From contig NZ_SORX01000004.1 in NCBI RefSeq assembly GCF_004405125.1, positions 124,001 through 188,000 of the forward strand: a DNA stretch of 64,000 nucleotides, given 5' to 3'. A program made the position numbers and the translations under genes. This stretch comes from Jeotgalibacillus salarius (GTDB lineage Bacteria; Bacillota; Bacilli; Bacillales; Jeotgalibacillaceae). The notes under the pieces were generated by a model. The model had not been told where the DNA came from. It made no database searches and saw nothing but the letters and a program-made list of their open reading frames with translations. Positions 42,957 to 51,663 of the stretch are shown here, piece after piece. Each line of letters begins with the position of its first letter. The stretch's first letter is position 1.

Positions 42957-42973
42957 TTTTGAGGAGGGATTTG

Positions 42974-44662
42974 ATGGAATATCAATTATTATTTGCAGAA
43001 GTGTTGTACAAGGAATTGAAGGATGAGCTGGATCTGGAAAAGATCTTCAAGCTGATTGAAAAACCAAAACATAGTGAGATGGGTGATTTTGCATTTCCAT
43101 GTTTTGAGCTGGCTAAGATTTTTCGGAAGGCACCTAACCAGATTGCACTTGAACTGGCTGAACAGCTTGAAATGCCGCCTCTTTTTGAAAAAGTGCAAGC
43201 GGTCAGTGGTTATGTGAATGTCTTTTTAGCTCAGGAGGAAGTGTCGGCTTCAGTGGTTGCAGATGTGATTCAAAGCAAAGCGCATTACGGCAAGCAGGAT
43301 CATGGTAACGGAGAAGTCATCACAATCGATTTCTCCTCACCAAATATCGCAAAGCCTTTTTCCATGGGGCACCTGCGTTCGACTGTCATTGGACATTCAC
43401 TTGCGCGGATTTCTGAAAAAAACGGCTTTGAGGTTGTACGGATTAATCATCTTGGGGACTGGGGTACACAATTTGGGAAGCTGATTGCGGCTTACAAGCT
43501 TTGGGGAGATGAAGAGAAGATCCGTGAAAACCCGATTAAGGAGCTGCTGACACTTTATGTGAAATTTCATGATGAAGCGGAGCATGATGAGTCTCTGATT
43601 GATGAGGGGCGGCTGTGGTTTAAGCGGCTTGAAGACGGCGATCAGGAAGCGCGCGATTTATGGGAATGGTTCAGGGATGAGTCGCTTAAAAAGTTTAACA
43701 GTATTTATGAGCTGCTAGGCGTCTCGTTTGATTCAACGCAGGGGGAAGCATTTTATAATGACAAAATGGAGCGGGTTGTTCAACTGCTTGAGAAGAAACA
43801 GCTTCTGAAGGAATCTGATGGTGCGCTTGTGGTGGAGACGGTTGAAGGGATGCCGCCATGTCTGATTAAAAAGAAGGATGGCACGACACTTTATGCGACA
43901 CGTGATCTGGCAGCGGCGCTCTACCGTCACGAGACTTACGGGTCTGAGCGGTCACTATATGTCGTCGGCAATGAGCAGACGCTGCATTTTAAACAGCTGT
44001 TTGATGTGCTTGAAAAGATGGGCTATGAATGGAGCCGGGGGCTGAAGCATGTTCCGTTTGGCATGATGCTGAAGGATGGCAGGAAGATGTCTACGCGAAA
44101 GGGGAAAGTTGTGCTGCTTGAGGAAGTACTGAAGGAAGCAGTGAGTCTGGCGCGGCAAAATATAGCGGATAAGAATCCATCTCTTGCTGAAAAGGAGCAG
44201 GTTGCTTATCAAGTGGGAACAGGCGCTGTGATTTTTCATGATTTAAAAAATCATCGTTTAAATGATGTGGAGTTCTCGCTTGATACAATGCTGAAATTTG
44301 AAGGAGAGACGGGGCCTTATGTCCAATATACGCATGCCCGGGCATCCTCTATTTTGAGAAAAGGATCGTATCACGAGAATGTTGATCAATTGTCGTTTTC
44401 TGATGTTCAATCGTGGCCTGTGGTCAAGTCTCTGATGGATTTCCCGGATGCAGTTAAGCGTGCTTTTGAAGGGAACGATCCTTCTCAGGTAGCCAAATAT
44501 GTACTTGATCTGGCAAAAACGTTTAATCAGTATTACGGTAACGTGCGGATTCTGGATGCTGTCGAAGGAAGACAGACAAAACTGTCTCTTGTGCACGCTG
44601 TTCAGGTTGTGTTGAAGGAAGGTTTGCATTTGCTTGGGGTTGAGGCGCCTGAGGAGATGTAG
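42974..44662 (+). CDS. argS: Arginine-tRNA ligase
   Basis: The 562-residue class I synthetase charges tRNA-Arg. Motifs: the HIGH-type FSMGHLRSTVIG in the N-terminal third, GDWGTQFGKLI, and the KMSTRKG loop, followed by the helical anticodon domain ending with the usual HLLGVEAPEEM. ATG 42974 follows GAGGAGG; the frame stays open upstream to 42866 but that part is the T-box terminator. Length matches the Bacillus enzyme. It is under amino-acid-starvation control through the T-box. Confidence 0.96.
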   Translation: MEYQLLFAEVLYKELKDELDLEKIFKLIEKPKHSEMGDFAFPCFELAKIFRKAPNQIALELAEQLEMPPLFEKVQAVSGYVNVFLAQEEVSASVVADVIQSKAHYGKQDHGNGEVITIDFSSPNIAKPFSMGHLRSTVIGHSLARISEKNGFEVVRINHLGDWGTQFGKLIAAYKLWGDEEKIRENPIKELLTLYVKFHDEAEHDESLIDEGRLWFKRLEDGDQEARDLWEWFRDESLKKFNSIYELLGVSFDSTQGEAFYNDKMERVVQLLEKKQLLKESDGALVVETVEGMPPCLIKKKDGTTLYATRDLAAALYRHETYGSERSLYVVGNEQTLHFKQLFDVLEKMGYEWSRGLKHVPFGMMLKDGRKMSTRKGKVVLLEEVLKEAVSLARQNIADKNPSLAEKEQVAYQVGTGAVIFHDLKNHRLNDVEFSLDTMLKFEGETGPYVQYTHARASSILRKGSYHENVDQLSFSDVQSWPVVKSLMDFPDAVKRAFEGNDPSQVAKYVLDLAKTFNQYYGNVRILDAVEGRQTKLSLVHAVQVVLKEGLHLLGVEAPEEM

Positions 44663-44668
44663 ACGAAA

Positions 44669-44705
44669 GTAAGGACGGAGCCAACCAGGTTCCGTCCCCA
44701 CACTT
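44669..44705. repeat. Short degenerate GGGGACGGAG-type hairpin
   Basis: AGTAAGGACGGA and TCCGTCC with outer GTA/TAC-like ends form a small hairpin between convergent argS and a lipoprotein gene. It could be a remnant of the palindrome family; there is no T-tract. Confidence 0.5.
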
Positions 44706-45006
44706 ACTCTTCCGTCTCAATTACATCGTTAAACAAATTCTCTCCACCTGTCTGAACAATCTTATGACGGTCGGTGTCTTTTACAAAAATACTTTTATAT
44801 TGAACTTCACCACCATCTTCTTTCAAAAGAATCACACGTTCCTCCGGATCATCCTTGTCAATTTCGGTCTCAAAGCTTTCTACGTCTACATGTCTATCCA
44901 GATTCTCGAACTCAGGAAAAGCATCCAGATTCCCCTCACCGACGGTTGCGTTACAGCCTGCTAACACTACTAAGCTGGACATGACTGCCAACATCATTTT
45001 TCTCAT
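44704..45006 (-). CDS. Small lipoprotein, function unknown
   Basis: The 100-residue protein starts with a lipoprotein signal (MRKMMLAVMSSLVVLAGC, Cys at residue 18) followed by an acidic, charged, probably β-rich domain with no recognised motif. It should be anchored on the outer face of the membrane. ATG 45006 follows GAGGAGG. The gene is single and its stop touches the hairpin after argS. Confidence 0.8.
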   Translation of the reverse strand: MRKMMLAVMSSLVVLAGCNATVGEGNLDAFPEFENLDRHVDVESFETEIDKDDPEERVILLKEDGGEVQYKSIFVKDTDRHKIVQTGGENLFNDVIETEE

Positions 45007-45105
45007 TGTAGCCCTCCTCTTTTAACCTTCTTACTGTGTGTATTTCTCATTTGATAAAAGGTTAAACTTGGAAAAAGGCAAGAATTTATAAGAAAGTATG
45101 ATTGC

Positions 45106-45921
45106 TTATCGTGTGTAAGTATAATAGTCCTGAGCATGATAAGCCTCAAACCCGCACGATTCATAAAGCTTCAATGGTCCTCTGTTCTCGACTTCTACCT
45201 CAAGATGAACTTCACGTCCATGCCCCTGCAGCTGATGAAGCACGCTCAAAAGTGCATTCCTGCCAATCCCTTTTCCTCTTAATTCTTCAGATACAACAAA
45301 CCCGTAAATCCAATACTGATTGTTCATCAAGTGAACTCTAAGCTTACCGGCAGATTGATCTTCCCAATTAATGATATAAGAAGTTGTCGTTTCGTCTTCA
45401 GCTTCTGCATCAAAAAACTGCTCTACTTCTTCACGTGGGATTGAAAACCCGGCAGCGTCCAGGTCAATCTGGAATGCCCGGTCCGCTGGCTTTGCTTTGC
45501 GCAGAGTGAGCTCTTCAGAAGGGGCAGGCACATCATTGTGATTCCATTTCATCTGGTATTCCGTCATTTTGTAGATAGCACCAGTCTTTTGAATAAACGT
45601 TTTTCCTGAACTTGATGAGGCGGGTGAATTCATTAAAACAGTCTGGTATCCTGCTTCATTCATGAACACGAGCGCTTCTTTAAAAAGTGCTGTGAAAATC
45701 CCCTGCCTTCTGAAATCAGGGTGAACCATCCCGCAAACTTCGGCAGTGGCACCAAAATCGTATACGCCAAGGTAGCCGATCAGCTGGTCATCTTTAATAT
45801 GTTGAAAAATCTTTACACCATGTCCGCTTTCAATCGTATTTTCATTGAGCTTTAGCTGGACCTGGTCGTATTGCTCACATAATTTTTTGAGGGCAGTGAT
45901 TTTTTTAAGTGTTTCTGACAT
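45106..45921 (-). CDS. Two-domain GNAT acetyltransferase
   Basis: The 271-residue protein carries two GNAT modules. The N-terminal one has EVCGMVHPDFRRQGIFTALFKEAL (residues about 75-98), and the C-terminal one has IYGFVVSEELRGKGIGRNALLSVL and LYESCGFEAYHAQDYY. Both keep the R/KGxG/A acetyl-CoA turn, so both may bind cofactor; in related two-domain enzymes one is often structural. ATG 45921 is preferred over an upstream start at 45957 because AAGAAGTG precedes it. Target unknown. Confidence 0.88.
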   Translation of the reverse strand: MSETLKKITALKKLCEQYDQVQLKLNENTIESGHGVKIFQHIKDDQLIGYLGVYDFGATAEVCGMVHPDFRRQGIFTALFKEALVFMNEAGYQTVLMNSPASSSSGKTFIQKTGAIYKMTEYQMKWNHNDVPAPSEELTLRKAKPADRAFQIDLDAAGFSIPREEVEQFFDAEAEDETTTSYIINWEDQSAGKLRVHLMNNQYWIYGFVVSEELRGKGIGRNALLSVLHQLQGHGREVHLEVEVENRGPLKLYESCGFEAYHAQDYYTYTR

Positions 45922-46061
45922 TAGATCACTTCTTTTCTTTAGTAGGTATTGTATCAATTTATTTTATAATAATTTCATTATTGGTGGTGTGTTTTTGTAA
46001 AGATAATCGAATTAATGCTAAAATAAGGTAATACATGATCGATGCTGAAGGAGAGGTTCCA

Positions 46062-46520
46062 ATGAAACTGGCAGAAGCACTGATTACGCGTGCAGATTAT
46101 CAAAAGCGAATTGAGCAATTAAGACACCGTCTTGTTCAAAATGCAAGAGTTCAGGAGGGTGAGGAGCCGAATGAAGATCCGAAAGAGCTGCAAAAAGAGC
46201 TTGAGCAGATTCTAAGTCAGCTGAAAACGCTGATACAGGACATCAACCGGACCAATCTAAAGACACCCTTTGACGATAAACGTTCACTGGCGGATGTGTT
46301 AACAGAGCGTGAGCTAATTGGTCAGGAGCGTCGTATTTACAGTGAGCTTGCTGAGCAGGCTGCGGTGCGTCATGACCGGTATTCACGTACTGAGATCAAA
46401 TCTGTATCCACGGTTAATGTGAAAGAAACCCAGAAGCGGGTAGATGAACTTTCTCAGCAATACAGACAGCTTGATACAAAAATTCAGGAATTAAACTGGC
46501 TGACAAACGTAATCGAATAG
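46062..46520 (+). CDS. DIP1984-family (septicolysin-like) protein
   Basis: The 152-residue, highly charged, mostly helical protein has KLAEALITRADYQKRIEQLRHRL at the start, an NRTNLKTPFDDKRSLADVLTERE middle and a C-terminal coiled coil (ETQKRVDELSQQYRQLDTKIQELNWL). This matches the widely spread DIP1984 family, whose function is not settled to my knowledge. ATG 46062 follows AAGGAGAGG; a promoter (TTGTAA, 18 nt, TAAAAT) lies upstream at 45995-46024. A structured RNA with a terminator starts two bases after the stop, so the two may share a transcript. Confidence 0.85.
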   Translation: MKLAEALITRADYQKRIEQLRHRLVQNARVQEGEEPNEDPKELQKELEQILSQLKTLIQDINRTNLKTPFDDKRSLADVLTERELIGQERRIYSELAEQAAVRHDRYSRTEIKSVSTVNVKETQKRVDELSQQYRQLDTKIQELNWLTNVIE

Positions 46521-46521
46521 C

Positions 46522-46760
46522 GTAAGCAGGTAGCGATTGAAAAGGCGAGTACCAACCCACCAATGGGGAAATTGGAAGCTATTATAATGGTACGGGTTCA
46601 GGGGCAGCCCTAATGGTTCGAGTCCTGACTTACAAGTTAAGCCCAGTACAAATCACATGATGACATTTCACATGTTACAAATAACTACCAGGTACTGATT
46701 TTCATATCGTGAGGGTGGGTATGGGGCATTAAACTTCCGGCATAAGTCGGGAGTTTTTTT
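46522..46760 (+). ncRNA. Structured RNA candidate downstream of the DIP1984 gene
   Basis: No ORF is credible here, yet pairing is rich: GTAAGCAGG (46522) with CCTGACTTAC (46624, one bulged A); GTACC (46549) with GGTAC (46589); CCAAT (46560) with ATTGG (46571); CAGTAC (46644) with GTACTG (46692); ACATG with CATGT inside that; and an alternative ACCCACC (46555) with GGTGGGT (46714) that competes with two of these. It contains a T-arm-like GGTTCGAGTCC and ends in a terminator (AACTTCCG with CGGGAGTT, then T7). It could be a stable RNA or a leader of the VOC gene 110 bp downstream. Confidence 0.6.
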
Positions 46761-46869
46761 ATGTTAAAAAGACTTTTTTTAGCGCTTGGCACATATCTGC
46801 CCATCAGTTATGATTAGAAAGTATGATCGTTTGCTGAAAAATCAAACAATTCACACTGGGGGTATAGGG

Positions 46870-47265
46870 ATGGGAAGACTTGTACATTTTGAAATTCACG
46901 TTGAGGACATGGAAAGAGCGAAGAAGTTTTACGGAGAAGTTTTTGGCTGGACGTATCAGGACTGGAGTGAGTTTGCGGGCATGCCTTACTTTGGCGCTGT
47001 CACTGGCGATGATAGTGAACCGGGGGTAAATGGTGCACTCATGCAGCGGCAGGGTCCTGCACCGGAACCAACTCAACCGGTAAACGGATTTTCGTGCACA
47101 ATGGGCGTAGCGGATTTTGATACCACAGAGCAAAAAATACTTGATAACGGCGGCACAGTCGCTCTTGCTAAGCACGCCCTTCCGGGAATGGCCTGGCAGG
47201 GTTATTATAAAGATACTGAAGGCAATATTTTTGGTGTTCACCAGCCTGACGAGCAGGCGAAATAA
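46870..47265 (+). CDS. VOC-family protein (COG3324-like)
   Basis: The 131-residue protein has MGRLVHFEIHVEDMERAKKFYGEVFGWTYQDW with the first metal His in HFEI, VNGFSCTMGVADFDTTEQKILDNGGTV and the end YYKDTEGNIFGVHQPDE. This is the single-unit CFP30B/COG3324 type, often annotated as glyoxalase. ATG 46870 follows GGGGG at short distance; an upstream frame to 46786 has no site. It may be controlled by the structured RNA and terminator upstream. Confidence 0.86.
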   Translation: MGRLVHFEIHVEDMERAKKFYGEVFGWTYQDWSEFAGMPYFGAVTGDDSEPGVNGALMQRQGPAPEPTQPVNGFSCTMGVADFDTTEQKILDNGGTVALAKHALPGMAWQGYYKDTEGNIFGVHQPDEQAK

Positions 47266-47270
47266 AATGA

Positions 47271-47316
47271 GGGGACTGTCTTTGAGCAATCAAAGATGGT
47301 CCCTGATTTATTTTAA
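47271..47316 (+). terminator. Terminator of the VOC gene
   Basis: GGGGACTGTCTTTG pairs with CAAAGATGGTCCCT across AGCAAT and is followed by a T-rich stretch. Confidence 0.8.
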
Positions 47317-47435
47317 TAAACAGTAATTTTGAGTATGAGTATAGATGAGAAAAAGTTTTCGTGTTACCACCTGTTTATTTTTCCATATTTTTATATAATT
47401 AAGTGTATGTCATATAATCCTGAGAGGTAATATCA

Positions 47436-48164
47436 ATGAGAAAAGCTTATATACTTTATGAATTATTTATGTTTCTACTCGTTCTCATTTCGATATTTTT
47501 GATATTCAATGGTGAAGAGTCATACATATTTTACGACCGAATTATTTGGGTTGTTTTCGTGATCGATTATTTCTTTAAATTTTTTCGTTCGAAAAATAAA
47601 TGGCATTACGTTAAAAAACATCCATTAGAATTGATAGCGATTATCCCTTTTGATGCTTTGTTTAAAGCGGCAAGAATAGTAAGGATCTTTCGTATAATAA
47701 GGCTTTTGAGTATTGGTGCCCATTTCTTTAAACCATTCTATGGATTATTAAAGACTAATGGTTTGGACCGCGTAATAATAATGGCAATCGTTTTGTTATT
47801 TATCATTCCAATTCCAATTATTATTTTTGAGCCATCAATCAACACTTTCCAGGACGCACTTTGGTGGGCGATCGTTACAACTACTACAGTAGGTTATGGG
47901 GACATTTCTCCTGAAACCCCAATCGGCAGACTTTTAGCTGTTGTTTTAATGTTGACTGGTATAGGTATTATAGGAGCTTTAACTTCTTCAATCACAAGTT
48001 ATTTTTCTAGCGAAAACAATTCCAATAAACCAACTGAAGACAGAGTTTTTGAGATTATAAAGTTAATTGAAGAGACAGATGATTTAAAAGAAGAAGATGC
48101 AGAGTTGATCAGAAACCATTTGGAAAGAAAAAGAATTAGATATGCTGTTAACCAAAAAACTTAA
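47436..48164 (+). CDS. Voltage-gated-type potassium channel
   Basis: The 242-residue membrane protein has a voltage-sensor-like part (hydrophobic segments at about 5-24 and 34-50, and an S4-like FKAARIVRIFRIIRLL at about 76-91 with Arg at every third place) and a pore with the K+ filter TVGYGD at residues 151-156 between two helices. A short cytoplasmic tail follows. It should form a tetrameric K+ channel, shorter than KvAP. Codon use looks AT-richer than neighbours. It is a single gene closed by its own terminator. Confidence 0.92.
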   Translation: MRKAYILYELFMFLLVLISIFLIFNGEESYIFYDRIIWVVFVIDYFFKFFRSKNKWHYVKKHPLELIAIIPFDALFKAARIVRIFRIIRLLSIGAHFFKPFYGLLKTNGLDRVIIMAIVLLFIIPIPIIIFEPSINTFQDALWWAIVTTTTVGYGDISPETPIGRLLAVVLMLTGIGIIGALTSSITSYFSSENNSNKPTEDRVFEIIKLIEETDDLKEEDAELIRNHLERKRIRYAVNQKT

Positions 48165-48186
48165 CCTTAAGCAGGTTAAGTTTTTA
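48158..48186 (+). terminator. Terminator of the K+ channel gene
   Basis: AACTTAACC and GGTTAAGTT pair across TTAAGCA and are followed by TTTT. It overlaps the last codons and stop. Confidence 0.85.
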
Positions 48187-48382
48187 TTACTTAGTGTTAA
48201 GAATATCCTTTCAGTATAAACATGCTAGATGATGCCTAAATTTCATCATTATCATTAAATTTAGAGACCGTACAGAAGTGTAAAAGGTTCAAAGGAATTG
48301 GGCCTGGTCCATCACACCATTAACTCCCAGTCCATACCTGATATAATGGACACAATGATTTCGCCAGCAAAGGAGCCAACAC

Positions 48383-48859
48383 ATGAAAAGTCTAATTTCC
48401 TATTTCAAACAAAGAAAATTCCGCAACGACTTTATCAACACTTTATATGAATTTCACGGATTATTACTTGCAAATATAAATGAAAAAAAGATTAAAAAAG
48501 CGCAGAAGCAGAAACAGCCGATTGAGCCGCATTTTTTGACGATGATCAGGGCCGCGCGGATTGTATCAAAGGTGCAGAAAATTTCCGGATCAAGGGATGG
48601 AGCAGAGCTGCTTGCAAATCTGCTGTATTCTGAAACGATTCTGATGAGGCAGGTGCTAAAGGCTAAAAAGGATGGGCTTTCGATCAGGAATGAAACAATT
48701 CAGGAGTCGATTGAGGAAATTGCTATTGGATTTGAGAAAACCGTTGATCATTTCTATGAGCTTCGAACTGAGGGCATGAGAGAGGAAATGATGATCAGCA
48801 GGGAACTGAGGGCGCAGAGGGAACGAATGACAGCGCATAAAAGAATTGATCATAAATGA
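48383..48859 (+). CDS. Uncharacterised helical protein, 158 residues
   Basis: The protein is basic, soluble and predicted almost all helical, with a Lys-rich stretch (NEKKIKKAQKQKQPIEPHF) and a C-terminus full of Arg, Glu and Met. No signal peptide, Cys or known motif is seen and I do not recognise the family. ATG 48383 follows AAAGGAG. It stands alone before a hairpin terminator. Confidence 0.75.
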   Translation: MKSLISYFKQRKFRNDFINTLYEFHGLLLANINEKKIKKAQKQKQPIEPHFLTMIRAARIVSKVQKISGSRDGAELLANLLYSETILMRQVLKAKKDGLSIRNETIQESIEEIAIGFEKTVDHFYELRTEGMREEMMISRELRAQRERMTAHKRIDHK

Positions 48860-48897
48860 AGGGTGTAAGGTCTGCAACCGGCCTTCCACCCTTTGTT
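48859..48897. terminator. Bidirectional terminator
   Basis: AAGGGTG.AAGG pairs with CCTT.CACCCTT across an 11-nt loop, between convergent genes, with moderate T/A tails. Confidence 0.7.
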
Positions 48898-48908
48898 ATT
48901 TCGTAAAA

Positions 48909-49433
<525 letters not shown>

Positions 49434-49447
49434 TCACTCCTTTACAG

Positions 49448-49900
49448 TTAATACACACGTTTATGACCTTTTTTAACTGACTCCCAGTCTTTTTCAATAT
49501 TATTTCTTACTTTTTCCAGCGCTACAGCAAGTATCTCAGCCTCTTGATCAGAGAGTCCCTGTAATGCAATCTGATTCGAGTATTCATGTTCTTTTATAAT
49601 AAAAGGATAAATCTCTGATCCTTTGTCAGTCGGGAAAATCCGTCTGATTTTTTTATTATCCGGGTCAGCTTCTTTTACAATAAAATTATTCTTCTCAAGC
49701 TTTTCAACTGCACGTGCGGCAGAAGTGCGATCAACCTTAATCATCTCAGCTAATTTTTCCTGAATGATGCCTGGATTCTCACATATGCGTACAAGGTATA
49801 AATATTGACCTTTTGTTAAATCATGTGCTTTGAACTCAATATTACTAATTGAATCCAGTGCTCTGGCAATCATACCGATCTCCCTCAGAATATCTTTCAT
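49448..49900 (-). CDS. MarR-family transcriptional regulator
   Basis: The 150-residue winged-helix protein has helical dimer ends and the DNA-binding core LTKGQYLYLVRICENPGIIQEKLAEMIKVDRTSAARAVEKLEKNNFIVKEADPDNKKIRRIFPTDKG. ATG 49900 follows AAAAGGAG. It is divergent from a VOC gene and followed by a GNAT gene. Two TTGTTGTAAnTGCAA-type palindromes in the spacer are its probable operators, so it should control both the VOC gene and its own unit. Confidence 0.93.
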   Translation of the reverse strand: MKDILREIGMIARALDSISNIEFKAHDLTKGQYLYLVRICENPGIIQEKLAEMIKVDRTSAARAVEKLEKNNFIVKEADPDNKKIRRIFPTDKGSEIYPFIIKEHEYSNQIALQGLSDQEAEILAVALEKVRNNIEKDWESVKKGHKRVY

Positions 49901-49918
49901 TTTTCGCTCCTTTTCTTT

Positions 49919-49985
49919 TTGTTGTAAATGCAATATAATCTCATAAAACTAATCTATCATATTTTGTTGTAATTGCAACAAAAAT
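49919..49985. promoter_or_regulatory. Two MarR operators
   Basis: TTTTGTTG and CAACAAAA with 6-nt spacing (49962-49983) form a perfect palindrome. A diverged copy (TTGTTGTAAATGCAATATAA) lies about 43 bp away, nearer the MarR-type gene. TTGTTGTAA(A/T)TGCAA is the shared core. Confidence 0.75.
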
Positions 49986-50001
49986 TTAAAGGAGTGAAGG
50001 A

Positions 50002-50385
50002 ATGATTCATCATGTAGAACTCTATGTATCTGATTTGAAAAAATCCATCGACTTTTGGGGCTGGCTGCTTGAGGAGCTGGGCTATGAACCGTTTCAAAAG
50101 TGGGAGAGCGGTAGGAGCTGGAAGTACGACAGGACGTATCTGGTGTTTGTGCAGACGGAAGAAGCATATCTGGACGTTCCTTATCACCGGAAACGAACAG
50201 GATTAAATCACCTGGCGTTTCACGCAGATTCCCGTAACCAGGTGGATGAGCTGACTGAGAAATTAAGGAGTAAAGGCGTGCCGATATTATATGAAGACCG
50301 GCATCCTTTTGCGGGCGGGGAGGACTATTACGCGGTATTTGTAGAAGATCCTGACCGGATGAAGGTTGAGATCGTGGCACCTTAA
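50002..50385 (+). CDS. VOC-family protein (glyoxalase-like)
   Basis: The 127-residue protein has MIHHVELYVSDLKKSIDFWGWLLEELGY with the metal His in HHVEL, LNHLAFHADSRNQVDELTEKLRSKGV with a second His, and FVEDPDRMKVEIVAP with the C-terminal Glu, so a full metal site is likely. ATG 50002 follows AAAGGAG. It is divergent from the MarR-type gene with two operators between, a common arrangement for detoxification genes. Substrate unknown. Confidence 0.9.
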   Translation: MIHHVELYVSDLKKSIDFWGWLLEELGYEPFQKWESGRSWKYDRTYLVFVQTEEAYLDVPYHRKRTGLNHLAFHADSRNQVDELTEKLRSKGVPILYEDRHPFAGGEDYYAVFVEDPDRMKVEIVAP

Positions 50386-50401
50386 TTTATATGAATGATT
50401 A

Positions 50402-50431
50402 GAGCCCCTGTTCTTTTTGGACAGGGGCTTT
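50402..50431. terminator. Bidirectional terminator
   Basis: AGCCCCTGT and ACAGGGGCT pair across TCTTTTTGG with TTC after. It lies between the convergent VOC and esterase genes. Confidence 0.75.
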
Positions 50432-50454
50432 CAGAATGTTTAATTGAATACCTC

Positions 50455-51210
50455 TTAAAGCCACTCAAGCACACGCTTAATCTTTATATCCCAGTAAGCC
50501 CAATTGTGATCCCCGAACTCCTCTTCATACGTCAAATCCAAACCGTATTCTTCAGCAATCTTTTTAAAGCGAAGATTATCCTCATAAAGAAAATCTTCTG
50601 TCCCGCAGGCCTGAAACAGTCTTGGCAGCTGATCCTCTGACGTTTTGACTAAATGCAACAAATCATTCTCTGTCCCATCAAGCTCTGGATGATCACCAAA
50701 AGCATTGTCGAATTTCCTGTCTTGCCGCACGCGGTCGGCCATATCAAGCGCACCTGAAAGAGAAGCTGCCGCTGCAAACTTCTCAGGCTTCAGCAGTGCA
50801 AGCTTAAATGCACCATATCCACCCATTGAGAGCCCTGCTGCAAATGTGTCTTCTCTTTTAGTGGAAACAGGAAACGTCGCTTCAATAAAAGCAGGCAGCT
50901 CTTCACTGATATATGTCCAGTAATCGTGACCATGCTTCATATTTGTATAAGCGCTAAGGTCTGCACTCGGCATCACTACAACAATTCCCTTTTCATTGGC
51001 ATATCTTTCAATCGACGACCAGCGCATCCAGCAGGAATAATCATCTGAAGCACCGTGCAGCAGATAAAGCACCGGAAATTTCCGACTGCCATATGAATAT
51101 GTATGTTCCTCTGATAACGCTTTCTGGTCAACGCTGATTGGCAGGACAACGTTCAAAGCTGTCTGAATGCCAAGTGCCGTAGAAGAAAGGTTGATTTCAA
51201 ATAAAGGCAT
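50455..51210 (-). CDS. Esterase D-like α/β-hydrolase (tributyrin esterase type)
   Basis: The 251-residue α/β-hydrolase has the nucleophile elbow GLSMGGYGA (Ser at about residue 121), HGASDDYSCW for the oxyanion region, and a C-terminal His in FGDHNWAYWD; the acid is likely the Asp of CGTEDFLYEDN. The pattern is that of EstA/S-formylglutathione-hydrolase-like esterases that cut short-chain esters. There is no signal peptide. ATG 51210 follows TGGAG. Confidence 0.92.
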   Translation of the reverse strand: MPLFEINLSSTALGIQTALNVVLPISVDQKALSEEHTYSYGSRKFPVLYLLHGASDDYSCWMRWSSIERYANEKGIVVVMPSADLSAYTNMKHGHDYWTYISEELPAFIEATFPVSTKREDTFAAGLSMGGYGAFKLALLKPEKFAAAASLSGALDMADRVRQDRKFDNAFGDHPELDGTENDLLHLVKTSEDQLPRLFQACGTEDFLYEDNLRFKKIAEEYGLDLTYEEEFGDHNWAYWDIKIKRVLEWL

Positions 51211-51243
51211 ATAAATCGCTCCAGTCTGTTTAAATGTATAAAG

Positions 51244-51549
51244 CTATTTCTTAACCGGATACTTGATTCCGTTTTTCTTAATCTTTTCCCTTATAATCTC
51301 CTCAACGTCCAGCTCCAGCACGCTGCTCAGGGTAAGCGCATAGATCATCACGTCTGCAATCTCATCTTTTATATTGTCGATGTTTTGCTCAATCGCCTGC
51401 TCACTGCTTTTCCACTGAAAGTCCTCTAACAGTTCAGAAGCCTCGATTGACAAAGAGATGGCTAAGTCCTTGGGGTTGTGGGCTGCACCCCAATTTCTTT
51501 CTTCACGGAAGTCATTGATAGATTGAATGATTTCATCAATTTGATTCAC
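51244..51549 (-). CDS. MazG-like nucleotide pyrophosphohydrolase
   Basis: The 101-residue all-helical protein has the MazG/dCTPase (RS21-C6) metal motif: SIEASELLEDFQWK, then IKDEIADVMIYALTLSSVL, i.e. ExxE...ExxD. It should hydrolyse a (deoxy)nucleoside triphosphate, such as an oxidised or dCTP-like one, to monophosphate and pyrophosphate. The start is GTG; no strong ribosome binding site is seen. It is 34 bp upstream of the esterase gene on the same strand. Confidence 0.92.
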   Translation of the reverse strand: MNQIDEIIQSINDFREERNWGAAHNPKDLAISLSIEASELLEDFQWKSSEQAIEQNIDNIKDEIADVMIYALTLSSVLELDVEEIIREKIKKNGIKYPVKK

Positions 51550-51622
51550 TTTTGTCAGTCCTTTTGTTTTCTTTTCATACTATCATATAGGCGTGTGAAT
51601 AGGAGATTTAACCAGTTGAACT

Positions 51623-51652
51623 GAAAAAAGCGCATGTCTCCATACGCCTTTC
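51623..51652 (-). terminator. Terminator of the HAD hydrolase gene
   Basis: On the minus strand GGCGTATG and CATGCGC form a stem with a GAGA loop, followed by six T. Confidence 0.7.
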
Positions 51653-51663
51653 AAGTACTCTCT

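Noticed and set aside
42866-42973. N-terminal extension of ArgS by 36 residues
   Set aside because: This stretch is the T-box antiterminator/terminator region; the ATG at 42974 has GAGGAGG and gives normal length.
46522-46633. A tRNA gene suggested by GGTTCGAGTCC and a closing helix
   Set aside because: The T-stem does not pair in the normal way, there is no D arm or anticodon arm of right size, and the closing helix has nine pairs with a bulge; kept only as part of a structured RNA candidate.
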